Shown piece after piece: positions 1-9,695 of a DNA stretch of 64,000 nucleotides. Under the pieces are notes generated by a model. It was not told the origin of the DNA and did no database searches. It saw nothing but the letters and a program-made list of their open reading frames with translations. A program made the position numbers and the translations under genes. Numbering within the stretch: the first letter of the stretch is position 1; each line of letters opens with the position of its first letter. Source of the stretch: Haematococcus lacustris (Eukaryota; Chlorophyta; Chlorophyceae; Chlamydomonadales; Haematococcaceae); assembly GCA_030144725.1 (NCBI GenBank), contig JASKMD010000025.1, forward strand, positions 2,089,716 to 2,153,715. Direction: 5' to 3'.

Positions 1-2486
1 CTCAGTGATGGCGGAACCGTTGTGGTTCAACCCTCTGATCCGCCTGATCCCTTCTGCTAGGCAAGAGGCAGAGAGCCAGGGTTGGACCCATGTCCGCCAC
101 GTGCGGGAAGCCCTTCAGCGGCAGTTTCAGCTCGAGGGTGTCACCCGGTGGGCTGCTGACCTGGTTAGAGCCTGCCTCCCGAAGCCCTGGCAGCAGTGGG
201 TGGACCTCCGTGACCCCCCCCCGCCTGATTGGGAATGCCTGAGGGTGGGGCCCGGGGTGGGGTTCGTGGCTCGGTGCCACCCCGCGCTCCATCCCTCCCA
301 CTGGGTGGCCCCCAACGGGCGGCTCTTCCCCCTTAACCCCACGGGTCAGGGGCCCCTGGGGACGTTCCAGGTGGTGGAGGGGGCAGTCTGGGAGCCGGCT
401 GCGGTGGCCCGCCTGAACAAGCCCAACTACCTCTTGACACCGGAGGAGCGAGCTACCCACCTCCGTCCTCTGCCTGCAGGGCGCCTGGGCGGGCAAGGGC
501 AGGAGGGTGGTCAGGGCCAGGGGCAGGGGGGGGTAGATAGGGGGGGGGGGAGGGGCAGAGGCAGGGGAGGGAGCGGGGGTAGGGGCAGGGGTGGGGGGCA
601 GGGAGGGTGTGGAGCAGGAGGGCAAGGTGGAGCCCCAGCGCATAAGGCCGGGCCCCCTCCCTGGCCCAAGGAGGAGTGGCTCCTAGGCCCCTGGGCCCAC
701 CTGCAGCTGGATCCCCAGGTGTGGGGCTTGGGCACCACCACCCTCTTGGAGTTTACGGTCAGGGATGCCAAGGTGCGCCTCCACCAGCTCCAGCGAGTCA
801 GCGCTGACGCGCTCTACCCTCCTGGGGGGGGCCTGTGGCCGGTGCTTTGGGGTAGGCGCCCCCCACGGGAGGCCGGGGTGGCTCAGGGGACAGCAGTTGA
901 CGGAGGGGCGTTCAGGGAGCTGGAGGAGCGGTGGCAGGCCAGCGCTCAGCAAGTTACAGCCCAGCGAGCAGCGGAAGAGCGGGAGCAGCAAGGCAGGGAC
1001 GCGGAGGAGCTGCTCCCAGAGGAAGTGCAAGGCAGCCAGGCGCCGCGCTGGCGAGACACCTCCGCCAGAGCCCCTCCCCGCCCCTCCCCGGAGCAACGAG
1101 CAGCCGAGCGGGCGGAGCGGCAGCTGGAGGCCCAGCAAGGGCCCCGGCGCACCGGTAGGCAGCCAGCTACCCTGCAAGTCCCCCCCGATGGCACGGTGGA
1201 TGAGCTGGCCGCAGCCACTAGACCGGGCCAGTCCTGTCTCCAGGTGTGGAAGGAGCTGATGGACCCCACCCTCCGCCGGGAGCATGCCATCGTGGCTTGG
1301 CGGGTGCTCCACGGCAGCCTCATGGTTGGGGCCTTGTGGGGCCACATCCTTAAGGGCGCTGCTGCCCCGGGTTCATCCGCCTGCCGCCTCTGCCAGCCGG
1401 GCCAGCTGGAGACCCTCACCCACGCCTTCCTCACTTGCCCCGCCGTGGCTCCGGTCTGGGAGTGGGTGTTGGATGTGTACGGCCACCTTACCGGCACCCG
1501 CCCCCCCTCCGGCGATGCCCTCCTGCTCCTCAGTGGTCGCCCCACCCGCAGCGAGGCTCCCCCCTTCCAGCCCCCAGACAGTTTGCTGTGGCTCAGGTTG
1601 CGCGTGGCCTATCTAGGCACGGTGTGGCGTCTCCGCAGCTCCGGGGCCGCTACAGCCCTCCAGCCGCAGATGGTGGCGCAACGAGTGGCAGAGGAGGTCG
1701 TCCTCACCCTCTCCTCCGCTGTTAAACGCGACTGGCACCGGGTAGGCAGAGACATCCGGGTGGGCCTTTGTGGAGCGGTGCCCTCCACCTGGTTTAGGGG
1801 TACGGACCCGGAGCTTGGCGCAGACCAGTTTGACCGATTGTGGCCGGAGCCGTCAGGAGGGTGGTTCGCCAAGGAGGGGGCAGAGGAGAGGGCGCTGGAG
1901 AGGGTAGGGGGAGGGGAGGCCGGGGGGATTGTAGCGGGGGCCAGGCAGCGGGAGGAGAGGGCGTTTGGGGCGGGTGAGCTAGTTGTGCGCCTGTCCTTGC
2001 AGTGGCCCGTCCCCTTCCTTGCCCCTCTTGCTTGAGCTGGGTTAGCTTGTTAGGGGTTCTGAGTGTTTTGAGGGGTTGGAGGCTGTTAGGTCTCTGGGGA
2101 GCCCTAGGTTAGGTTCTTGTGTTCGTTTAGTGGGGGCGGAGGGGCAGCGAGGGTTGTGCCTTGGTGCTGGGGGGCCTAGGGGTGTATGTTGTGTTGTCCG
2201 GGGGTCCCTAGGGTCGGCGAGGTGGAGGGGTTGCTAAGGGTGGGGGTGTGGGGGGTGTTTGGACGTCTTTCCTTGGGGGGGTGTAGTTACCGTTCTAGGG
2301 TGGTTTGGACGCTGTTTGGTGGTGGGGTGGTGGGGTGGGGTTTGCTTGCCTCTTTGAGGAAGGGAGGGGGTAGCTTGCTCGAGACATGGTCTAGTCTTTC
2401 TTTTTCTCTCTCTCTTAGTCTCTCTCTTAGTCTTTCTTTCTCCTGTAATCTCTTTCTCTCAAAAAAAAAAAAAAAAAAAAAAAAAA
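1..2486 (+). mobile_element. Non-LTR (LINE) retrotransposon, 3' end, 5'-truncated by the window edge
   Basis: An open frame runs from the window start to a stop at about 2035, followed by a T/C-rich 3' UTR and a run of 26 A at 2461-2486, the hallmark of target-primed reverse transcription. The last third of the frame (around 1280-1480) has the zinc-binding C-terminal region typical of plant-type LINE reverse transcriptases (zf-RVT-like): a Trp-rich segment, then C-R-L-C, and H-A-F-L-T-C about 12 residues later. The middle (480-660) is a Gly/Arg/Gln-rich low-complexity linker. The reverse transcriptase catalytic core must lie upstream of the window. No target-site duplication can be tested because the 5' end is missing. 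Confidence 0.75.
5..2035 (+). CDS. C-terminal part of LINE ORF2 (reverse transcriptase tail, zinc knuckle), partial
   Basis: The open frame is 676 codons with no intron signal, unlike the host genes here. It starts inside the protein, so the true start is outside the window. Visible parts are an N-terminal segment rich in W, R and L, a Gly-Arg-Gln linker from about residue 158 to 215, a charged region at about 300-390 (E, R, Q), and the C-terminal Cys/His finger at about 460-485. It is part of the element whose poly-A tail follows 425 bases downstream. It could be intact at this end, since no frameshift or stop is seen. Confidence 0.65.
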   Translation: MMAEPLWFNPLIRLIPSARQEAESQGWTHVRHVREALQRQFQLEGVTRWAADLVRACLPKPWQQWVDLRDPPPPDWECLRVGPGVGFVARCHPALHPSHWVAPNGRLFPLNPTGQGPLGTFQVVEGAVWEPAAVARLNKPNYLLTPEERATHLRPLPAGRLGGQGQEGGQGQGQGGVDRGGGRGRGRGGSGGRGRGGGQGGCGAGGQGGAPAHKAGPPPWPKEEWLLGPWAHLQLDPQVWGLGTTTLLEFTVRDAKVRLHQLQRVSADALYPPGGGLWPVLWGRRPPREAGVAQGTAVDGGAFRELEERWQASAQQVTAQRAAEEREQQGRDAEELLPEEVQGSQAPRWRDTSARAPPRPSPEQRAAERAERQLEAQQGPRRTGRQPATLQVPPDGTVDELAAATRPGQSCLQVWKELMDPTLRREHAIVAWRVLHGSLMVGALWGHILKGAAAPGSSACRLCQPGQLETLTHAFLTCPAVAPVWEWVLDVYGHLTGTRPPSGDALLLLSGRPTRSEAPPFQPPDSLLWLRLRVAYLGTVWRLRSSGAATALQPQMVAQRVAEEVVLTLSSAVKRDWHRVGRDIRVGLCGAVPSTWFRGTDPELGADQFDRLWPEPSGGWFAKEGAEERALERVGGGEAGGIVAGARQREERAFGAGELVVRLSLQWPVPFLAPLA

Positions 2487-3189
2487 CACATCCCCTTTGC
2501 GAGGAAACCCCTTAGGGTTATAGCAAACTGTGAGCATTCTGAATTAGGGCCATAGAAGGGGTATCCACGCATGATGTGCAGTACTTGAGCGGGATCAAGG
2601 TCTGCAGCCCCACCTTTGGGTCTCGTCGCACATGCTCCCTCACAGCGGCGGCTGCTGTGCCTGACCTGATGGCAGGGTGCTGACTGCCAGTCTGGGGCTG
2701 ACCAGGCTTGCTGGCAGGCAGTAGTGTGATGGGCCGTGAGGGTGAGGTGGGTCTGTGCTGTTGCGCCTGAGCAGGCTTGGCAAGGGTGGCTGCTGTAGGT
2801 TTCTGTGGCTGTACTCGGCTAGCCGGGGATGGTTGCCGCTGATTCAATGCTGCAGCAGCCTGAGCAACCGCATTTGCTACGGAAACCCCTGCTGTGCACT
2901 GGCCAGCATCACTGGACAAGCGACGACTGGTGCCAGGCAGGCTTAAGCGGCCAGCCCTGAGCTCCTGCCTTGTATTTGTGTTGCCTGGTTGATCAGCTAC
3001 CTGGATATGCAGTTGTAGGGCTGGGCTGGGCACAACTGGGGCTGGCTTTACCCTAAGATATTCAAAGTCCTTGCTGGGTAGATGCTTAGTCAGCAGACTG
3101 AGCAACTCAGCATTGATGGGTTCTCGAACTGCTGCACCCTGTTGGTATTGGCTTGATTGAAACATGTTGCTACTGCACTGCTGCAGCAT
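2487..3189 (-). other. Unrecognised Gln/Ala/Pro-rich open frame next to the LINE tail
   Basis: A minus-strand frame from 3189 to 2518 encodes 223 residues rich in Q, A, P and S with no domain I recognise. The first 25 bases after the poly-A (2487-2508) match the hairpin repeat seen at 4686 and 31037, so the LINE sits beside that repeat. The frame may be an exon of an unknown gene or transposon debris. Nothing around it (start context, splice sites, partner exons) decides. Confidence 0.3.
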
Positions 3190-3681
3190 GGGGACGAGGT
3201 CTCACTGCTGCTGTCATCGTGCTGCTGTTGTGCCGGGCTGGCAACGCAAGACCCCTACTGCTTGCAGTCAGCCACGTATCTGCTCACTACTCCGTATCGC
3301 TCGCGACCAGCTTTGACCAGTGTTGACCGGCCACGAAGTTCACGCGAGGACTTGGGCTTCCTACTGTCCGGCTGTTGTGCTAGTGAGTGGCTTGCTTCCC
3401 TGTCCACCCGTCACGACTAGCGGCCAGCAAGTAGAGCCAGCCAATGGGTCATGGGTGACTCCTGCGTCCCTTACCTATTTTATTATAGTGCGCGATGGAC
3501 CAAGTTATAATCCCTGCAGCCCTCATGCAACACCAAAATAAAGCATGAGTTGCAATCAAACACAGGATGCGAAATCATTGTTGTAGAGGCTACTGACAGC
3601 GTGCCTAATGCCCACTTCGGCTCAGCCTTCTGGTGTGTGTGCCTCCACGTCTACTACTAGCAAGAGCTTCAACTAACCCTA

Positions 3682-4671
3682 CCGTACTCTCCCTTTTGAT
3701 TCCCTATCCCGAATCGATTTTTGTCCTTCGGGAAACCGGGAATGATTAAACAATGTATTTCTCTGGTCTTTCGGGAAGTAGTCAAACAATTATTTGACCT
3801 TGACGAAAGTGCCAGCAATGGACCAGTTTGTGGTCCGGGGCATCAGTGCCGCCGACGCAGCTGATAATTTGCACCGCGAGCTCCTTATGCACGATGAACA
3901 ACGCTTCCAAATGTCTCTTGATCGTCAAGCGGCAATTATTGAGAAGCGACTACCTAGGACCACTAATTTGGGGCCTTCTCCACGCCTTAATCTTGCCGCA
4001 TCGCCCAGCACACCTCCTGCTCTCGCACGCACCGGCAAAGCGTATGAGAACTGGTAGCAAACTGCTAGGATTCAGCCCACCCTGGGCTGGGCCAGAGGGA
4101 GGCGGGCCAGGCTGGGGCAAAGGCTAGTGCGGCGGGCCAGGCCGGGGTGGCAACAAGGGTGGCTGCTATGCCCAGGGCAAGGTCGAGGGAGGTGGGCCAG
4201 GCTGGGGCAAAGGCTGAGGTCACAGGACAGGCAAGGGTGGCAACCAGGCTGGCAACCATGGTGACTGGTCATACACGGTCAGCCGGCCAAGGCGGGGTGC
4301 TTTGGCCAAGGCAACAGAATGGGTGGCGGCAAGTCTGAATGCTCCAAGGCAGATGATAAGATATGCCGCCACTGCCAGCAGCGGTAGGAGGACCACGACT
4401 GTATTAGCGAGGTTCAGTGCCCCATGTGACATGGTCAGGTGATAAGGCCACTAGAAGAGAGGCCACGACAGTAGACTATGTTGATCATATGATTTTGATG
4501 CGAGATTAATGGAGTGGGAGGCTTGATTATTTCTATGCACGAAGACGTTCTCAAAACTAACTTTAGACGTACTTTGGCCATCGGGGAATTTGAAACAATG
4601 AAAAATATGGCTCGGGAATAATATCTTAATTATAGTTTCCGAGGCCTCGGGAATCAAAAGGGATAGTACGG
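3682..4671. mobile_element. TIR transposon copy 1 (990 bp), TA target-site duplication
   Basis: The left end reads CCGTACTCTCCCTTTTGATT and the right end is its inverted complement with one or two changes. Both ends are flanked by TA. The uninterrupted site is present at about 31050-31090, which proves the insertion and a 2-bp TA duplication. Inside, a frame at 3794-4057 (+) begins M-T-L-T-K-V-P-A-M-D-Q and matches copy 2. A downstream Gly/Ala-rich part ends in a Cys/His segment that is broken here by stops. No DDE transposase is recognisable, so it is probably non-autonomous or an unknown family. The TA target fits the Tc1/mariner group, but that is inference. Confidence 0.85.
3794..4057 (+). 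CDS. Conserved transposon ORF of the TIR family (copy 1)
   Basis: The frame encodes 87 residues. The first 55 or so match the ORF at 43505 almost residue for residue, with conserved G-I-S-A-A-D-A and H-R-E-L-L-M-H-D-E motifs, which shows a shared coding history. The family also shares a downstream segment of type E-C-S-x-x-D-x-E-I-C-x-H-C in copies 2 and 3, but in copy 1 that part is out of frame. I do not recognise the protein. It may be a DNA-binding accessory protein or the decayed end of a transposase. Confidence 0.45.
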   Translation: MTLTKVPAMDQFVVRGISAADAADNLHRELLMHDEQRFQMSLDRQAAIIEKRLPRTTNLGPSPRLNLAASPSTPPALARTGKAYENW

Positions 4672-4751
4672 TATAGCTCTTACTCACACACATCCCCTTT
4701 GCGAGGGGTTTGGTATCTTGTTTTCTTGGATTGTCTTGTAGTGATTTAACA

Positions 4752-5036
4752 TTCTTGCTTAACCTGACATGATTTAAACGCTGTGCCGCTATGATGACTG
4801 CAAACGTGCATAGGCTGGTGATGGAGCACATACCTACGTGTTACAGTGCACTAGTACAATTCCTTCAACATACAGCCTACACTAACAAGCTCAGGAAGGG
4901 CTCCAGGAACTACTATCACCCGCCCCAGGCACATAGCATATGACGTGCCCAAGTTTCATTCATATGAATATCTCGCCTGCATGCGGCAGTGGTGGCTAGA
5001 TAATGAGCCGGCATACCTCCGCGTCCTTGTTTGTTC
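4752..5036. other. Intergenic region upstream of the WDR83-like gene
   Basis: I see no gene here. An in-frame stop at 5004-5006 just before the start codon at 5037 supports that start. This stretch must hold the promoter, but no clear TATA box stands out. Confidence 0.4.
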
Positions 5037-7645
5037 ATGCACCTCCCTGGGTTCCCTGAGGATTACGAACCGCAACAGCAAAAGGGTGACGGGCTGCCTT
5101 GTCACGAGCAGCACCATCTGCGGGCTCACGAAGGACCAGTCTTTGCAGTACGTTACAATCGACAAGGCACCTACTGCTTAAGCTGCGGCAAGGCAAGCTG
5201 ATGCCGCTGAGATTGGACCATGCACCCACCCCCTGGGACTAGCACACTTTTGACAACCTGCATCATAGTACACACGCATATTTCCTTGCCAGGACCGCAA
5301 CATCTGCTTGTGGAACCCAGCCAGAGGTACCCTGATCAAGACCTATCCAGGACACGGCTACGAGGTCCGAGATGTGTGCGTGTCAGCTGATAACAGCAAG
5401 TTTGCGTCATGTGGAGGAGACAAGCAGGTATGCAGGTGGCAGAGTGGCTTGTGGTGTGTGACAAGGTTGCTGTATTGCCCCCTGTGCGCTCCTGCATCCT
5501 AGTCATGGTTGTCATTCCAGCCAGCACAACATACCCGCCATTGACATTACATTGCGATTGCTAACCAGCGTAAAGCGCTAACAGCTCAGCCTCACTGGAT
5601 GACGTAAAGCCAGGGCTGCAAGGCTCCAGGTTGTGAGCATAATCACTAGGAGGCCTGCGTGGCATCCTGCCTTTGCATCTCCTACCACTGCGTGTCTTGT
5701 GGCAAGAAATATCTGCTCCACCACGTGAGGACATGCCAGGCCCATGACCTGGTGGCCCTGGCCGCTGGCTTGCCATATGCCAGCGGTATGTGTAGGCCAG
5801 GCTCGGCACCCTGCTGCCTAGCTGCTGCCCAGGCTACCTGCTGCCTGGCCCCTGCCCAGGTATTCCTGTGGGATGTGGGGACCGGCCGGTTTGTGCGCAA
5901 GCTCAGGGGTCATGACAGCACTGTCAACTCGGTGCGACACAAACACATGTTTTCTCAACACTCTCTGGTCTCCTCTCTCTACTCCTCTCTCCCCTGCTTC
6001 CCGCCTCCCTGTCCTGGCTCCCTTCTCTTTGCTGCCCGCTCACCTCTCCCTCACTGCTCCGCTCGCCCTCATCCTCTCTCTTTCTCACCTTCTCCTGCTG
6101 CAATGTTAGGATGTCCCGTTGCTTGGGAGCCTCCTGCATGGTGTCATCACTTGTTGTTATTGCTCAGCTCCCTTCGAAGCTCACCTGCTAGGTCATCCCT
6201 GGCTGTGCAACTGAGCTTTTGACTTGGTAGCTTCGCTGAACTGCCAGATGGCAGATGGGTGCAGGGTTGTGTACAGCTGCTCTTGGCTGCTCACTCACGC
6301 CTGCCGATCGCATGTATAGATCGTCAATTCTGAGTTGACTGCTACTACCTCCTCACTCTTTAGACAGCTCGACATCCTCTGTTGTCACTGTTTTGTTACT
6401 TGTACGGATGTGGGGTCTGGGCTCCTGCAGATCAAGTGGGCTGCTCAGGATGATGTATTGGTGACTGGGGGCTATGATCAGAGTGTGAAGCTGTGGGACT
6501 GCAAGTCGCGCTCCACTGAGGCCATGCAGGTCATGAAGGCCTTCAAGGTGCGAACTTATGGGATTTGAACCCCCATCACCAGGCCCAGCCATCGTGTCTC
6601 TACCATCTGTGCCAGGCCTCTCACATAAAACATACGGTGTCCAACTAGGTCAAGTGGCTGTGGGGTGGAGGGTGGTTACCAGGTCTCATTTGCCCTGCTG
6701 GAAAGCCAAGAGGCACTCCATGAGCGTGGGGAACCAAATTGAAACACATTTGAAGGTTGTCTCACCTCACCCACACCTCTGTGCCACACTGTTGTGAGCT
6801 ATGTCACACCATGTGCCTCACCCTCTTCCTGCTAGCATGTCGTGAATCGCTACTACAGCACATGTGTCATGCTGCACCTGGGCTGGGTTTGCAAACCCGC
6901 ACAAGGCCATGCTTTCTCCGAGCTGCAAGACGAGGAGTGATGAATGGCGAGTTCAACTGCACCAGGCACACTGACGACGGTCTCCCTGACTGCGCGACGC
7001 TGGCTGCGCCCGCTGCCCTTCCTCACACCCCAGGACAGTGTGACCTGCGTCGTGGTGCGTGATCATGAGATCGTGGCCAGCAGCGTGGACGGCTCCATCC
7101 GTCGCTTCGACATCCGCATGTGCCGCGTGTACACGGATGACGTGCACCACGCGGTAACCAGCGTGGCTGTCTCCCACGACGGACTGTGCTTGTTGGCCGC
7201 GTGCCTGGACTCCACGTTGCGCCTGCTGGACAAGACGAGTGGGGAGCTTCTGGCCAGCTACCGTGGCCACGTCCACCAGGCGGTGAAGATGGATTGTTGC
7301 TTGATGCCGTCGGACGCGCAAGTGGTGGGCAGCTCAAAGACAGGTGCGCTGCCGGTACTAAGCGAATGGCGGGCAATGCGGCAAGCGGGGCTGCGCCGGA
7401 GCCAATACCGGCATCGTGGCGTGCAAGCAGCGCTTTGGGCTGACGACTTGGCATATTTGTCACTCGGTTCACAACTCTTGTGTGCAGGCGAGGTTATGTT
7501 TTGGGACCTGGTAGACGCGACCGTGGTGCGCCGCCTGCAAGCACACAACGGCGTGGTCTGTTCTATGGCGGTGCATCCCTCCGGCACGCAGATGCTAACA
7601 TCTTCTTTAGATGGGGTCATCGCCACGTGGACCGTTGCTACATGA
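5037..7645 (+). CDS. WDR83: WD40-repeat protein WDR83/MORG1 type, 6 exons, 315 aa
   Basis: Exons by splice signals and homology: 5037-5192, 5293-5427, 5860-5931, 6431-6547, 7034-7343, 7488-7645. They join in frame to 316 codons, and the animal protein is 315 aa. WDR83 is a seven-bladed WD40 scaffold known for MAPK signalling and for association with the spliceosome. The first blade holds A-H-E-G-P-V-F-A-V-R-Y-N and ends in C-L-S-C-G-K; later blades show N-I-C-L-W-N, V-F-L-W-D-V, S-V-K-L-W-D-C, D-S-T-L-R-L-L-D-K and V-M-F-W-D-L. The start at 5037 is the first ATG after an in-frame stop. Intron 1 uses a GC donor (AAG/GCAAGC at 5193). Intron 3 (5932-6430) carries C/T-rich low complexity. The identification is strong; the exact edges of exons 3 and 4 are slightly less sure. 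Confidence 0.93.
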
Positions 7646-7998
7646 CCACCTTGTGTGAGCAGTACCAGTTAGCCCTGACCACTTAGCGGGGAGTGGGGAC
7701 GACGATGATGCAATTTCCGCAGCTCGCATTGGGTCTCGCTGCACCGCTTCCCCTGGACAGCTGTGGCTCGCATCGTGAAGCTCAGTTGCAAGTCTTCAGG
7801 GGGCAGGTCAGCCAGAGTGGCTTCTCCTGGCACAAATCCTGCATTAGTCATGCCTGTCAACTGCCAGTAACTCCCTGCGATGGATGAGTGCCTGTTGCCA
7901 TCCTAACCACAGATGTCATCAGTATTTTCCATGACGGGCGGACGAAATGACATGGGCAATGTCAACACACATTTGCGATCGTTGTGTATGCTTGAGCG
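7646..7998. other. Intergenic spacer between the WDR83-like and NEK-like genes
   Basis: I see no gene in this 350-base stretch. It holds the 3' UTR of the upstream gene and the promoter of the kinase, both on the same strand. Confidence 0.5.
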
Positions 7999-9653
7999 AT
8001 GCAATGCTACGAGGAGCTGGAGGAGTGCGGCAAAGGCTCGTATGGGAAAGTCGTGAAAGTGGGTTGCTTCTGAGCAACTTCTTGAAAGCGATATCTTCAG
8101 CTTTTGTTTCTTTGGTTCATCGCGCAGGTTCGATGCATCAGCGATGGACACATCTACGTTCTGAAGAAAATTGAAGCCAGGTGAGCGGCACTCAGTGTCG
8201 CACTCCTTGCCTGACGCATCCGGTGCCCATATCACTGCGCTCTCACCTGCTATGACACCAAGGCAGCCACAGCAGGCGACAGTGACTAATGGGGGACCAC
8301 CCTAAACCCAGCGGGCCGTATCCTCCTTTGCGTCACCTCCGTGTCTCTAGTGTTACTGCCGCTGCGCCTGCTCCTACTCCTTCTCCTGCTGATGTTGCTC
8401 AGCTCCAACTTCCCTGTCCTCTGCCATAGCTGTCATTACAGTTCACACACGCTCCTCTACCCCATAGACAGGACAGCCCACTCAGTTTGTTGCCACACCC
8501 TGCCACGTTCCCTGCCACCTCACACCCTGTCATGACCACCTCCTCCTGTGCCCTTAGTCAGCTGAGCTGTTGCACCCACTCCACTGACCTGTACAATGCT
8601 GGCAGCTGCCTAGTCTATGCATGGCGTGCATTCGGGCACGCTCCTGGCCGCACACTCTTGCGATGGGACGGTTGTGTGTTCCAGACAAGATGGAGGTCAG
8701 GAGGCGAGCGGTAAGGAGGCCACACTGCCAGAGGCGCGTGTGTTGTCATCCTTACGCCACCCCCACATTGGTGAGGGGCCCGCTGCTCTACAACCATGCC
8801 CGCCAGCGAAGCTGTACCCCCGGCCTCTCCCCCCCAGCCCTCAGCCCCCTCCCAGTCTGACCCTCAGCCACCCGTCGCCCTCCTCCTGCATGGTCCCCCC
8901 TCCCCGGGCAGCCCCCACCCACCCCTCACCCGCCCCACATGTCCCCTCACTGCAAGCAGGGAGTACAACTCCCCCGCGGCAGCTGGGTAGTGAAGTGGGG
9001 CAGGGCCAGGGCCAGGGCCAGGGCCAGGGGCAGGGGCAGGGGCAGGGTCCTCCTCAATTGGGGCAGGGGTGCCTCAGCACTGTGGCACCCTCCAATGGTG
9101 CAGCAGTGGAGGCCTGCCTGCCAGACCCACCTCTGGGCACCCCTGCATGCCTGTCGCTGCCACCTGCCCCCCGCAGCACACCCCCACCCAGCGCCACACC
9201 CCTCCGTGCCACACACCTCCATGCCCACCCCCATGCCTGCCCACCACCCTGGTGGCGCCCCGCCCTGCATGCCCCCCCCCCGGTGCCCACCCCCCTGCCC
9301 GCCCACCCCCATGATGGCCCCCCGCCCTGCCCCCACAGTGCCCTACAGGGAGTTCTTCAGGCATCCAGACGGTGAGCTGTGCCTGGTCATGGCGTACTGC
9401 GAGGGGGGCGACCTGTACCAGTACATCAAGCACCTCAGGTGAGGTGCAGCCCAGCCCCCAGGGGTCCCAGGCCACCTGCCGCACCCCAGGCCTGGCTGGC
9501 CCCCTCTGTCCCCCAGCTAGGAGGAGAGCTGTCAGGGGTGCAGGAGCAAGCCTGCCTGGCTGGGCCCTCATGCCCCTCGTGCCTACCTATCCTCAGGGCC
9601 ACACCCTTGGCTGCTGCCTGGCTGGCTTACCTGCTGCCTGCCTGCCTGGCTGC

Positions 9654-9695
<42 letters not shown>

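Larger units (their letters stand above)
3484..4750 (-). mobile_element. 3' flank of a TnpB/Fanzor-like element (repeat family C), split by a nested TIR transposon
   Basis: Bases 3484-3679 and 4674-4750 are the two halves of one repeat that is continuous at 31013-31205 on the opposite strand. The left half matches the block at 20555-20700 (+) and 44850-44985 (-). The right half holds the hairpin CCCCTTTGCGAGGGG. The two halves are separated by the TIR transposon at 3682-4671, and removing it and one TA restores the arrangement seen at 31050-31090. No coding part of the element remains in this copy. Confidence 0.7.

Noticed and set aside
6555..6625. A functional tRNA gene on the minus strand
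   Set aside because: A and B boxes are suggestive, but the T stem and acceptor stem do not pair well.
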